Shown in pieces: positions 24,673 through 34,120 of a stretch of 64,000 nt of DNA. Source of the DNA: Planomonospora sp. ID82291 (lineage in GTDB: Bacteria > Actinomycetota > Actinomycetes > Streptosporangiales > Streptosporangiaceae). The stretch covers positions 1,488,001 through 1,552,000 of the forward strand of contig NZ_JABTEX010000002.1 of the NCBI RefSeq assembly GCF_015711645.1. Reading direction: 5' to 3'. The notes below the pieces were generated by a model, which was given only the letters and a program-made list of their open reading frames with translations, was not told where the DNA came from and did not search any database. Made by a program: the position numbers and the translations under genes. Position 1 is the stretch's first letter. Each line of letters opens with the position of its first letter.

Positions 24673-25332
24673 CTACCCCCCGATGGGGGTCGGCGTGACG
24701 TGCTCCGACGGGAGCGGCGGCTCCGGCTGGGGCTCCTCCACCTGCTGGCAGCCGTCGGCGGGGCAGGGGTTCACCGAGGGCGTCGCGGACTCCGAGGGCG
24801 TCGGCGTCGGCGTCGCCGTCCGCTCGCACGTCGCCGGGGCGTCCGCCGGGGCCGCCTCGGCGGACGCCGTCGGGCAGGTGGGCGTGGGAGCGGGCGTGGC
24901 CTCCGGCGTCAGATCCGGGCTCGGCTGCGGGGGCGGGCTCGGAGTCGTGCGCCTGTTCTCCTGGGGGGCGGGTGAGGGCGGCGCGCCGGACCTGGTGACG
25001 GCGGGCGGGACCTGCCCGTTCTTCGACGGCAGCGGCCGGGAGGTCCCGGACAGGTCGGTGTGGGTCGGGACGACGGGCTTGACGTCTCCGGAGAAGGTGA
25101 TCTGCGCCACCTGCTCGCGCAGGCCGGGGACCACCATGACGACGGAGGCCGCGACGAGCACGGCTCCCGCGGCCGAGGCTCCGGCGCGCCACCAGGTCAG
25201 CCGCCGGAGCCCGCGCCGTTCGACGCGGGCGCGGATGATCTCCAGTCCGTCCGGGGAGGGAACGACCGAGTCCGCCTCCGCGCTGAGGGCACGGCGGAGC
25301 AGCTCGCCGTACTCGTCGGGGGAGTCGGTCAT
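24673..25332 (-). CDS. single-pass membrane protein, anti-sigma-like, Pro/Thr-rich
   Basis: A 219-residue protein coupled to the sigma factor gene upstream (start overlaps its stop by 4 nt). Residues 1-45 are cytoplasmic (DEYGELLRRALSAEADSV, GLEIIRARVERRGLRR). One membrane helix lies around 47-68 (AGASAAGAVLVAASVVMVV). The outside part is a long Pro/Thr/Ser-rich tail with four cysteines (PTPTCPTAS, APATCERTA, NPCPADGCQQ). Position, topology and coupling suggest it restrains the sigma factor, though no zinc-binding anti-sigma motif (HxxxCxxC) is present, so the mechanism would differ. The tail may span or touch the cell wall. Confidence 0.7.
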   Translation of the reverse strand: MTDSPDEYGELLRRALSAEADSVVPSPDGLEIIRARVERRGLRRLTWWRAGASAAGAVLVAASVVMVVPGLREQVAQITFSGDVKPVVPTHTDLSGTSRPLPSKNGQVPPAVTRSGAPPSPAPQENRRTTPSPPPQPSPDLTPEATPAPTPTCPTASAEAAPADAPATCERTATPTPTPSESATPSVNPCPADGCQQVEEPQPEPPLPSEHVTPTPIGG

Positions 25333-25934
25333 GACAGTTGCTCCAGTGAGGTTCGTAGGGCGGCCATGCCGCGAGCCGTGTGACTCTTGACCGCGCCTTT
25401 GCTGATGCCCATCGCGTCGGCGATCTGCGCCTCGGACAGGTCTCCGTAGTAGCGCAGGACGAGTGCCTCCCGCTGGCGTGCGGGCAGCCCGCGCAGCGCC
25501 TCGATGACGGCCGACCGCTCCAGCTCGCCGATCGCGCCGTTCTCGGCGCTCGGCGCGTCGGGCAGGCCCTTGGGCGCGTACTTCTCGACGACCGCGCGGT
25601 GCCGGAGCACCGAACGTGATCGGTTGACGACCGACTGGCGCAGGTAGGCCAGTGCCTTGTCGGGATCGCGCAGTCTGCGCCAGGCGCCGTGAATGGCGAC
25701 GAACGCGTCCTGCACGACCTCCTCCGCGGTTGCCATGTCGCGGACGAGCAGCACGGCGAGACGCACAAGGGACCGGTAGTGCGCGCTGTAGAGCGCGGTA
25801 ACGGCCATGTCGGCATCCCACCCGACGGGCACCGCCCCGAGCGACCTGTCGGCCACGAGGGTCTCGGTGGTCACATCAGTGGGACGCTCGGCCTTCCCAG
25901 GGGGTTTACGCTCTTCCGGTTCATTAGGGGGCAT
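25329..25934 (-). CDS. ECF sigma factor, SigE/SigM-like family
   Basis: Group 4 sigma factor of ~201 residues. Region 2 is seen in LYSAHYRSLVRLAVLLVRD-MATAEEVVQDAFVAIHGAW, with the usual VVQDAF core binding motif, then KALAYLRQSVVNRSRSVLR. Region 4 reads LRGLPARQREALVLRYYGD then SEAQIADAMGISKGAVKSHT, an intact helix-turn-helix. ATG 25934 (AGGG 3-6 nt before) was chosen; the frame extends to 26006. The downstream membrane protein is its likely regulator. The intergenic region 25935-26161 contains GAAACTT and CGTTT on the minus strand at roughly promoter spacing, possibly an autoregulated promoter, but this is weak. Confidence 0.9.
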   Translation of the reverse strand: MPPNEPEERKPPGKAERPTDVTTETLVADRSLGAVPVGWDADMAVTALYSAHYRSLVRLAVLLVRDMATAEEVVQDAFVAIHGAWRRLRDPDKALAYLRQSVVNRSRSVLRHRAVVEKYAPKGLPDAPSAENGAIGELERSAVIEALRGLPARQREALVLRYYGDLSEAQIADAMGISKGAVKSHTARGMAALRTSLEQLS

Positions 25935-26161
25935 GACCCTGTCGTGTCCTCGCCAGGCGGCCTCGGGGGCGGCTCGCAAACGTCTTCCGCCGCAAGTTTC
26001 GCACACCCGCCCCGTTCAGGTGGATCTTTCCCCGCCGCGGGGGGCGCGGGGCCGCCGGGGGCGTAGGGCCGCGCGGGGGCCGGCGGGGCATCGCCGAGAC
26101 GCGGCGGGCGGGAGGGCGGCGCATGGGCGGCGCGAGGAGGGGGCGGCGATAGGGTGCCGAC

Positions 26162-26515
26162 ATGGTGAGTGAAGCCGACTGCCTGTTCTGCGGGATCGTC
26201 GCCGGGAGGATCCCCGCCCAGGTCGTCCACGAGACCGAGCGCACGCTGGCCTTCCGGGACGTCAACCCGCAGGCGCCGACCCACGTCCTGGTGATCCCCA
26301 AGGACCACCACCCGACCGCGGCGGCGCTGGCCGCCGCTGACCACGGGCTGGCCGACGACGTGCTCAAGGCCGCGCACGCGGTCGCCGAGCAGGAGGGCGT
26401 CGCCGAGTCGGGCTACCGGCTGGTCTTCAACACCGGGCCCGGCGCCGGCCAGACCGTCTTCCACGTGCACGGGCACGTGCTCGGCGGCCGGGATCTGACC
26501 TGGCCGCCCGGATAG
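26162..26515 (+). CDS. HIT family nucleotide hydrolase (HinT-like)
   Basis: HIT proteins hydrolyse AMP-N-linked or AMP-lysine compounds. The 117-residue protein starts with DCLFCGIVAGRIPAQVVHET (cysteines as in zinc-binding HinT), has RDVNPQAPTHVLVIPKDHH, and ends with the histidine triad QTVFHVHGHVLGG (HxHxH). Length matches bacterial HinT. It precedes phoH in the conserved order seen in many actinobacteria. The start ATG has a weak GGG-rich ribosome site. Confidence 0.94.
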   Translation: MVSEADCLFCGIVAGRIPAQVVHETERTLAFRDVNPQAPTHVLVIPKDHHPTAAALAAADHGLADDVLKAAHAVAEQEGVAESGYRLVFNTGPGAGQTVFHVHGHVLGGRDLTWPPG

Positions 26516-26642
26516 GGGCGGGACGAAACGGGAAGGCGTGATCGCCTCCATCGCGGATACGATGACGGGGAGGGCGTCCCACGGGACACTCCCGCACATC
26601 CGCCGTCGACGTCTGGAGGCGAACAGGCCGCTAGGCCCGCCC

Positions 26643-27707
<1,065 letters not shown>

Positions 27708-27741
27708 GAGAGCGGAGCGGACGATCCGATGGGGTGCTCCG

Positions 27742-28224
27742 ATGAGCATTGAGGTCAACAACGAGTCCGGCGTCGAGGTCGACGAGGGCCTGCTCGTGGC
27801 GCTGGCCGGGCACGTGCTGGAGAAGATGGGCGTCAACCCGCTCGCCGAGCTGTCCATCCTGGTCGTGGACGAGGGCGCCATGTCCGAGCTGCACGAGCGG
27901 TGGATGGGGGAGCCCGGCCCGACCGACGTGCTGGCCTTCCCCATGGACGAGCTGCGTCCCGGCGGCGGCACCGGAGCCCGGCAGGAGGGCGACGCCCCCG
28001 CCGATCCGGCGCTCCTCGGCGACGTGGTGCTCTGCCCGCAGGTGGCCGCCAAGCAGGGGGCCGAGGCCGGGCACGGCACCGAGGCGGAGCTGGAGCTGCT
28101 GTGCACGCACGGCATCCTCCACCTGCTCGGCTACGACCACGCCGAGCCCGAGGAGCACAAGGAGATGTTCGGGCTGCAGGGCGGGCTCCTCGAGTCGTGG
28201 CAGGAGGTGCGCCCCCAGCGGTGA
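27742..28224 (+). CDS. ybeY: endoribonuclease YbeY (rRNA maturation factor)
   Basis: YbeY is a zinc-dependent RNase involved in 16S rRNA 3' maturation and ribosome quality control. The 160-residue protein has [42 protein letters not shown], and the metal motif [11 protein letters not shown] (HxxxHxxGxDH) near residue 122. It lies between phoH and a CNNM protein, the conserved operon; its stop overlaps the next start (GTGA). ATG 27742 was chosen with GGGGTG upstream. Confidence 0.94.
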   Translation: MSIEVNNESGVEVDEGLLVALAGHVLEKMGVNPLAELSILVVDEGAMSELHERWMGEPGPTDVLAFPMDELRPGGGTGARQEGDAPADPALLGDVVLCPQVAAKQGAEAGHGTEAELELLCTHGILHLLGYDHAEPEEHKEMFGLQGGLLESWQEVRPQR

Positions 28225-29525
28225 ACCTCGCCAACGGGTGGTTGCCCGCGGCCGTCGTCCTCGTCGCGGCCGGCGGCCTGATCGCCAGCGCGGAGACCGC
28301 GCTCACCCGCATCTCGCGGGTGCGCGCGGAGGAGTTCGTCCGGGAGGAGCGCCGGGGCGCGGTGCGCCTGCAGGCGATCGTCGCCGACCCGCCGCGCTAC
28401 CTCAATCTCCTACTGCTGCTCCGGCTGAGCTGCGAGCTGGTCGCCACGGTGATCGCCACGCTGCTCTTCATCGACTGGCTCGGCGACCAGGGCTGGGCCT
28501 ACACCGCCGCGGCCGCCGTCATGGTCGTGATCAGCTACGTGATCGTCGGAGTCTCGCCGCGCACGCTGGGCCGCCAGCACGCCGAGCCGATCGCGCTCGC
28601 CAGCGCCCCGCTGGTGTACGGCCTCACGCGGATCTTCGGTCCCCTCCCCACACTGCTCATCCTGCTGGGCAACGCGGTGACGCCCGGCAAGGGGTTCAGG
28701 GAGGGGCCGTTCACCTCCGAGGCCGAACTGCGCGACCTGGTCGACCTGGCCGAGCAGCGCAGGGTCATCGAACCGGACGAGCGGGAGATGATCCACTCGG
28801 TCTTCGAGCTCGGCGACACCCTGGTGCGCGAGGTCATGGTGCCGCGCACCGACATGGTGTTCATCGAGCGCGGCAAGACGCTGAACCAGACCCTCTCGCT
28901 CGCGTTGCGCAGCGGTTTCTCCCGCATCCCGGTGGTCGGCGAGAACGAGGACGACGTCATCGGCATCGTCTACCTCAAGGACGTCGTCCGCCGGGTGCAG
29001 GACACCGGGGACGCGGGCCGCGCCGAGCCGGTGGAGTCGATCATGCGCCAGGCCACCTACGTGCCGGAGAGCAAGCCGATCGACCAGCTCCTCCGCGAGA
29101 TGCAGGCCCGCCAGATCCACCAGGCCATCGTCATCGACGAGTACGGCGGGACGGCCGGCCTGGTCACCATCGAGGACGTCCTGGAGGAGATCGTCGGTGA
29201 GATCACCGACGAGTACGACCAGGAGACCCCTCCCGTGGAGCCGCTGGCGGACGGCTCGGTCCGGGTGACGGCCCGCCTCCCCGTCGGGGACCTGGCCGAG
29301 CTGTTCGACGTCGAGCTGGACGTGGAGGACGTCGAGACGGTCGGCGGCCTGCTGGCGCACGCGCTGGGCCGCGTCCCGATCGCGGGCTCGGAGGCCGTGG
29401 TGGCAGGGCTCAGCCTGACCGCGGAGAGCCTCGCCGGGCGGCGCAACCGGATCGGCACGGTCGTCGTCCGGCGGCTGGCGGAGACCGGCCAGGACGCGGT
29501 GGCGGCCTCCTCCGACCACGGCTGA
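28221..29525 (+). CDS. CNNM/CorC-type membrane protein (hemolysin family)
   Basis: CNNM/CorC proteins are integral membrane proteins linked to magnesium or cobalt export. The 434-residue protein has an N-terminal DUF21-type membrane domain ([59 protein letters not shown]). A CBS pair follows ([60 protein letters not shown]) and a C-terminal CorC/HlyC domain ([27 protein letters not shown]). It starts with GTG overlapping the ybeY stop, so it is in the phoH-ybeY operon, as usual. Confidence 0.92.
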   Translation: MNLANGWLPAAVVLVAAGGLIASAETALTRISRVRAEEFVREERRGAVRLQAIVADPPRYLNLLLLLRLSCELVATVIATLLFIDWLGDQGWAYTAAAAVMVVISYVIVGVSPRTLGRQHAEPIALASAPLVYGLTRIFGPLPTLLILLGNAVTPGKGFREGPFTSEAELRDLVDLAEQRRVIEPDEREMIHSVFELGDTLVREVMVPRTDMVFIERGKTLNQTLSLALRSGFSRIPVVGENEDDVIGIVYLKDVVRRVQDTGDAGRAEPVESIMRQATYVPESKPIDQLLREMQARQIHQAIVIDEYGGTAGLVTIEDVLEEIVGEITDEYDQETPPVEPLADGSVRVTARLPVGDLAELFDVELDVEDVETVGGLLAHALGRVPIAGSEAVVAGLSLTAESLAGRRNRIGTVVVRRLAETGQDAVAASSDHG

Positions 29526-29830
29526 GGCACGGTCCAGGGAACCCGGCTCCGCCGGCGGCACGGCTCCGCCGGCGCCGCCGGACGACGTGGTTCCGAGCCG
29601 TGCCGTGCCGTACAGGTCTGTTCCGGGTGGTTCCGGACGGGTCCGGGCGGATCCGTCAAGCTCGTCGCAAGCACCCTGCAAGCGTGCCGCGCGATCGTTT
29701 CCCCACGGCTCCCCTCACCGGGAACCGGAGAGGAGGCCCGGGCGCCGGGGAGGGGTTCGCGGCGCGGAGGGCGGACTCTCGGGGGGAAGGGCGCGCACGG
29801 CCGCCGTCCGGCCGCGCACCGCCCGATCTG

Positions 29831-29869
29831 AGGGTGTCCTCGTCCGCGTTACGCGGACGAGGACACCCT
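29831..29869. terminator. 39-bp perfect palindrome, probable terminator, in a 430-bp gene-free gap
   Basis: AGGGTGTCCTCGTCCGCGT (29831-29849) is the exact reverse complement of 29851-29869 with a single base between, so the RNA hairpin would have about 17 pairs and a tiny loop. It is followed by TTAGGTGTTTCC and, slightly later, GTCGTTTTTGTCG, T-rich for this genome. It lies 306 nt past the CNNM stop and ends 89 nt before the next gene. The rest of the 29526-29958 gap shows only short GC repeats and no gene. Confidence 0.7.
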
Positions 29870-29958
29870 TAGGTGTTTCCAGGTGATTGTCGTTTTTGTC
29901 GAACGGGAAGGAAGCGGTTCGGCGGGGCGATCACCCCGCGTGACGTTCGGGGGAAGCC

Positions 29959-30804
29959 ATGGGGCGGGGGATTCGGGCTGCCGCGGTGATCGCCGTATGG
30001 GGGGTCCTGGCCGGACTCTCAGGGGGGTGCGGCATGGGATCGGCGATCGGCGGGGGCGCGCAGGGGAGGACCGGTGCAGGTGCGGGGGCGGAAACCGGTG
30101 CGCCGCCGGAGGCGGGCGCAGGGACGGGCCCGGGGACGGAGGCCGGGACGGGTTCCGCGTCCGGCGGGGGCGCCGGGACGGGCGCGGAGGCGGTGCTCCA
30201 CTCGGGGACGGGGGCCGGGGCCGACCGGGCCCGGCTGAGAGGACTGCTCCTCCAGACGCGGGACCTGCCCGACGGGTTCTCCGCCCGGTTCCGTGAGGGC
30301 TGGCGGCTCCCGTTCCGCCCGGCCGCCGACGACTGCCGCCGCGTGCTGGAGGTCGCCGGGCACAGACCCTCCGCAGCGGCCCCGGACGTACGGGTGACCG
30401 CGACCTACCCCGGGGATCGGCTGGGCGAGCTGGCGGGGGTCGGCCTGGAGAGCCATCCCGGCCCGGGCGCCGAGCGTCGCTTCACCGCCCTGGCCGCGGC
30501 GCTGGACCGCTGCCGGGTCGCGGCGGCCCCCGCGACGGGCGCCGCGGCGGACCGGGAGACCCTGCTGGCGGGGTCGGCCCTGGCTCTGGACGCGGTCGGG
30601 GACGACGTGCGGGCCAGGCGGCTGTCCGGCAGGGTGAACGGCTACCCGTACGAGATGCACGTGGTGCTCATCCGTTCCGGGCGGATCCTGGTATCCCTGG
30701 TGCACACGGGGATCGGGGAGGTCGACGCCGGGCGCACCCAGCGGCTCGCGGGGTTCCTCGCCGGCCGGGCGGACGATCTGGCGGACGACGGGGACGCGAC
30801 CTGA
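29959..30804 (+). CDS. putative lipoprotein with Gly-rich linker (hypothetical)
   Basis: A 281-residue protein with a signal peptide ending in a lipobox-like LSGGCGMG at about residues 20-27. The expected -3 Leu is shifted one place, so lipidation is likely but not certain. Residues ~30-85 are nearly only Gly, Ala, Thr and Glu (GTGPGTEAGTGSASGGGAG). The globular domain (~95-280) has two well-spaced cysteines (ADDCRRVLEV and ALDRCRVAAA) and ends with GYPYEMHVVLIRSGRILVSLVHTG, resembling sensor-type extracellular domains common in actinobacterial lipoproteins. ATG has GGGGGAAG close by. No function recognised. Confidence 0.7.
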   Translation: MGRGIRAAAVIAVWGVLAGLSGGCGMGSAIGGGAQGRTGAGAGAETGAPPEAGAGTGPGTEAGTGSASGGGAGTGAEAVLHSGTGAGADRARLRGLLLQTRDLPDGFSARFREGWRLPFRPAADDCRRVLEVAGHRPSAAAPDVRVTATYPGDRLGELAGVGLESHPGPGAERRFTALAAALDRCRVAAAPATGAAADRETLLAGSALALDAVGDDVRARRLSGRVNGYPYEMHVVLIRSGRILVSLVHTGIGEVDAGRTQRLAGFLAGRADDLADDGDAT

Positions 30805-30846
30805 CCGGGTGCGCGGGAGCGGAGCGGAGCTGAATACCCTTGTGCC

Positions 30847-31179
30847 GTGAGTGAAGCGACCCTCGACCCCGAGGACAACAAGATCATCGTCCTGGCCCGT
30901 TCGGCCCGTGCCCGCAACGGCGCCGCCGAGGGCGCGGCCGTACGCGACGAGACCGGCCGGACCTACTCCTCGACCAACGTCGACCTGCCCTCGCTGACCC
31001 TGTCCGCACTGCAGGTCGCGGTGGCCATGGCGGTGTCCAGCGGGGCCCGCTCCCTGGAGGCGGCGGCGCTCGTCACCGCGGGCGACGGGCCGAGCGAGGC
31101 GGACGCCCGGACGGTACGCGACCTGGGCGGCGAGACCCTGCTGGTGGCCGCTCCGGACGGCACCCTGCGCCGGAGCTGA
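30847..31179 (+). CDS. cytidine deaminase-fold protein lacking the zinc site
   Basis: A 110-residue protein that sits just upstream of era throughout actinobacteria and is often labelled cytidine deaminase. It reads LDPEDNKIIVLARSARARNG, GAAVRDETGRTYSSTNVDLP, LTLSALQVAVAMAVSSGARS. The overall strand/helix pattern fits the deaminase fold. However, the HAE/CAE and PCxxC motifs that bind catalytic zinc are absent, and the protein stops short. It is therefore unlikely to deaminate cytidine and may be a partner of Era. GTG start. Confidence 0.75.
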   Translation: MSEATLDPEDNKIIVLARSARARNGAAEGAAVRDETGRTYSSTNVDLPSLTLSALQVAVAMAVSSGARSLEAAALVTAGDGPSEADARTVRDLGGETLLVAAPDGTLRRS

Positions 31180-31240
31180 GCGCGGCCCCGGAGGGCGGCC
31201 GGGGGCGGTCCCGTCAGAGCGGGCCTCCGCATCGGGGACA

Positions 31241-32161
31241 ATGGACGACGTGAGTTCCTCAGCTGCTGATTTCCGCGCGGGTTTCGCCTGCTTCGTCGGC
31301 CGGCCCAACGTCGGCAAGTCCACGCTGATGAACGCGTTGGTCGGCACCAAGGTGGCGATCACCTCGTCCAAGCCGCAGACCACCCGGCGCGTCATCCGCG
31401 GCATCGTGCACCGCCCGGACGCCCAGCTCGTCATCGTCGACACCCCCGGCCTGCACCGGCCGCGCACGCTGCTCGGCGAGCGGCTGGACAGCCTGGTGCT
31501 GTCCACCCTCACCGAGGTCGACGTGATCGGGTTCTGCCTCCCCGCCAACGAGCCGATCGGCAAGGGCGACCGCTTCATCGCCGAGAAACTCGCGGCGGTG
31601 CGGAAGACCCCGGTGCTCGCCGTGGTCACCAAGTGCGATCTGGCCACCCGCGAGCAGATCGCCGAGCAGTTGCTCGCGGTCTCCCGGCTCGCCGAGTTCG
31701 CGGAGATCGTCCCGGTCTCCGCGCAGTCGGGCGACCAGCTCGACGTGCTGAGCGACCTGCTGATCCGGCGGCTCCCTCCGAGCCCTCCGCTGTACGAGGG
31801 GGGACGGCTCACCGACGAGCCGGAGCAGGTCCTGGTCGGCGAGCTCATCCGGGAGGCCGCGCTGGAGGGCGTGCGGGACGAGCTGCCGCACTCGATCGCC
31901 GTCGTCGTCGACGAGATGCTGCCCCGCGAGGGCCGTGACGACCTGCTCGACATCTACGCGCACATGTTCGTCGAGCGCCCCTCCCAGAAGGCCATCGTCA
32001 TCGGGCACAAGGGCACGCGGCTGAAGGACGTCGGCAGCCGCGCCCGCAAGCAGATCGAGGCGCTGCTCGGCACCCGGGTCTACCTCGACCTGCGGATCAG
32101 CGTCGCCAAGGACTGGCAGCGCGACCCCAAGCAGCTGCGCCGCCTGGGTTTCTACGACTGA
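31241..32161 (+). CDS. era: ribosome assembly GTPase Era
   Basis: Era binds the 3' end of 16S rRNA and guides 30S assembly. The G domain has the P-loop CFVGRPNVGKSTLMNALVG, the G2 region SSKPQTTRRVIRG, DTPGLHRPRTLLGERLD and VTKCD as G4 (T in place of N). VSAQSGDQLDVL covers G5. The C-terminal KH domain contains PSQKAIVIGHKGTRLKDVG and ends with RDPKQLRRLGFYD. Length 306 is normal. Start ATG 31241; GTG 31250 is possible. Confidence 0.96.
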   Translation: MDDVSSSAADFRAGFACFVGRPNVGKSTLMNALVGTKVAITSSKPQTTRRVIRGIVHRPDAQLVIVDTPGLHRPRTLLGERLDSLVLSTLTEVDVIGFCLPANEPIGKGDRFIAEKLAAVRKTPVLAVVTKCDLATREQIAEQLLAVSRLAEFAEIVPVSAQSGDQLDVLSDLLIRRLPPSPPLYEGGRLTDEPEQVLVGELIREAALEGVRDELPHSIAVVVDEMLPREGRDDLLDIYAHMFVERPSQKAIVIGHKGTRLKDVGSRARKQIEALLGTRVYLDLRISVAKDWQRDPKQLRRLGFYD

Positions 32162-32233
32162 CGGCGGCGGCCGGAGGTGCTCCGACCGACGGGGCGGCCG
32201 GGGGGTCGACCGCCGACGGCGGGGCCGGAGGTT

Positions 32234-32698
32234 CTACGGCCGGCGGAGGCGGCGGCCGGAGGCCAGGGCGGTGGCCGCGAAGCCGGTGACCGCCAGCGCC
32301 GCGGCCAGGGCGACGAACCAGCCGTACTCCACGGTCGGCTCGACCCTCACCAGGTCGCCGACGGTGAACGAGGCGTTCCGTCCCCTGCCCTGCGGATCGC
32401 TGAGGAAGACCAGCAGGACCGCGGTCGTGACCGCGCCGGGCAGGGCGGCCAGGGCGGTGAAGGGCCGGTCGCCGCCCGCGACCCCGATGACCGCCGCCAT
32501 GGTCCCGCCGATCAGCGCGAGGATCCCGGACCAGTCGTCCACGCCCCGGACGTTCTGGCTCAGTGAGCCCAGGACGGCGATGTCGGCCCGGACCCCCGCC
32601 CACGGCAGGAACGCGGCCACCACCAGCAGGGCGCCTCCGGCGATCACCCCGACCGGCGCGATCCGGTTGGGGGAGGCGGGGGTCGTGAGATCGGCCAT
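32234..32698 (-). CDS. four-helix membrane protein (hypothetical)
   Basis: A 154-residue protein with four hydrophobic segments: APVGVIAGGALLVVAAFLPW, ILALIGGTMAAVIGVAG, ALAALPGAVTTAVLLVFL, and WFVALAAALAVTGFAATALA. A short extracellular loop contains LGSLSQNVRGVDDWSG. The FLPW after the first helix is typical of small uncharacterised actinobacterial membrane proteins. It converges on era. No catalytic residues are visible and no function can be given. Confidence 0.7.
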   Translation of the reverse strand: MADLTTPASPNRIAPVGVIAGGALLVVAAFLPWAGVRADIAVLGSLSQNVRGVDDWSGILALIGGTMAAVIGVAGGDRPFTALAALPGAVTTAVLLVFLSDPQGRGRNASFTVGDLVRVEPTVEYGWFVALAAALAVTGFAATALASGRRLRRP

Positions 32699-32766
32699 CG
32701 GCCAAGGGTAGTTTCACCGGGACGTCTCCGGGCAGACGCATCCCGCACATTCCCGCCGCGGTTCTT

Positions 32767-32820
32767 GTCCGCCTGCGCGTGTCCGTCCGCCTGTGCGTGT
32801 CCGTGCGCCTGTGCGTGCCC
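32767..32820. repeat. 18-bp tandem repeat, three copies
   Basis: The unit GTCCGCCTGTGCGTGTCC begins at 32767, 32785 and 32803, with one to three mismatches, and decays afterwards. It is in the spacer between divergent genes (32698 and 32996). Confidence 0.85.
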
Positions 32821-32995
32821 GTGCGGTCTGCCCTGTCGTGCTCCGGCGCGGCCGGAGGGGCCTGCGGGAGGAGACAGGCCGGTTTGATCACTTCTTGGTG
32901 ACTGTTGCCGGTGGCGCACGCGCCGTCGCCGGCGACTGACGTACTCTTCCCCCAGATTTTCATGGAATCGGGGGGATCCGGATCCGGGGGGCGTC

Positions 32996-34120
32996 ATGCG
33001 CATCAGAAGGACGAAACCGGAGCCCGACCCCGGAGCGGGCCGGCCGGGTGAACCGCTTCCGTCCGCGGAGCCGCCGGACCGGGTGGAGCCGACGGAACCC
33101 GCGGGGCGGACGGACTCCGTGGGGCCCGGGGACCACACGGCGCGGGCGGGATCCGGTGACGTCCTGCCGGGCGGGCGCGGCCTGCGGCTCGCCGGGTGGC
33201 TCGCCGCCGTCGTGGCGGCGCTGGTCGTCGCGGGCTGGGCGGTCTGGGAGACAGGACCGCCCACCGAGGCGGAACTGCTGGAGCAGGCGGGCCTGAACGG
33301 CAGGCGGAGCCTGCTGGTCGGGGTGAAGGACGACACCCCGGGCATCGCGCTCCGCAAGCCGGACGGCACCTACGAGGGGTTCGACATCCAGATCGCCCTC
33401 ATGATCGCCGCCGACCTCGGCTTCCGCGCGAGCGAGGTCGAGTTCCTGTCCATCGAGACCGAGGACCGGGCCCGGATGACGGCCAGGAACGCCTCCGGCC
33501 AGCATGTGAAGGTCGACCTGGTGGTGGCGACGTTCAGCGTGACGCCGGCCCGCAGCGCCAACCGCGCGATCGGGTTCTCCGCGCCCTACCTGGAGACCCA
33601 GCAGTCCGTCATCACCCTGAAGGGGCATTCTGACATCACCTCGCTGACACAGCTCCGGGGCGAGAAGGTCTGCACGCTCGCCGCCTCGACCTCCGAGACC
33701 GAGATCGACAGGGCCGGGGCGGAGGTCACCCGGAAGAACCGCATCAGCGACTGCGTCGCCGGGCTCAAGGCGAAGGAGTACGAGGCGGTCACGACCGACA
33801 CCGCGATCCTCGCCGGGTTCGTGGCGGGGGAGCCCGACCTGCTCGAACACCACGACATCGGCCTGGAGGCCTCCGAGCAGTGGGCCGTCAACGCCGGAGC
33901 CAACGAGGCGCTGCGCACGCTCGTGGACCTCTCCCTGCACCGCTCGGTGACCGACCCGCAGGACATGCGCTGGGAGGAGGCCTACGAGCGGTTCATCACC
34001 CCGTTGCAGGCGCACAACCCGAGGGAGCAGATCGCCGGCCGTACCCAGCCGGCCGTGCCGGAGCCCGACGTGCGGCGCTGGCCCTGGGAGCGGGGGATCC
34101 CCCAGCGGGAGGCCGGATGA
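32996..34120 (+). CDS. membrane-anchored family 3 solute-binding protein
   Basis: A 374-residue protein with a 60-residue Pro/Gly/Glu-rich cytoplasmic N-terminus and one membrane helix (GWLAAVVAALVVAGWAVW). An extracellular SBP_bac_3 amino-acid-binding domain follows: LLVGVKDDTPGIALRKPDGTYEGFDIQIA is its start (landmarks VGVKDDTPG and YEGFDIQIAL), then RAIGFSAPYLETQQSVI, KVCTLAASTSETEID and EYEAVTTDTAILAGF. The domain is intact with the substrate-binding pattern of polar amino acid receptors. No ABC transporter genes are nearby; instead its stop overlaps the start of a polytopic membrane protein (ATGA, 34117-34120). The pair may form a ligand-sensing complex rather than a transporter. That is inference. 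Confidence 0.8.
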   Translation: MRIRRTKPEPDPGAGRPGEPLPSAEPPDRVEPTEPAGRTDSVGPGDHTARAGSGDVLPGGRGLRLAGWLAAVVAALVVAGWAVWETGPPTEAELLEQAGLNGRRSLLVGVKDDTPGIALRKPDGTYEGFDIQIALMIAADLGFRASEVEFLSIETEDRARMTARNASGQHVKVDLVVATFSVTPARSANRAIGFSAPYLETQQSVITLKGHSDITSLTQLRGEKVCTLAASTSETEIDRAGAEVTRKNRISDCVAGLKAKEYEAVTTDTAILAGFVAGEPDLLEHHDIGLEASEQWAVNAGANEALRTLVDLSLHRSVTDPQDMRWEEAYERFITPLQAHNPREQIAGRTQPAVPEPDVRRWPWERGIPQREAG

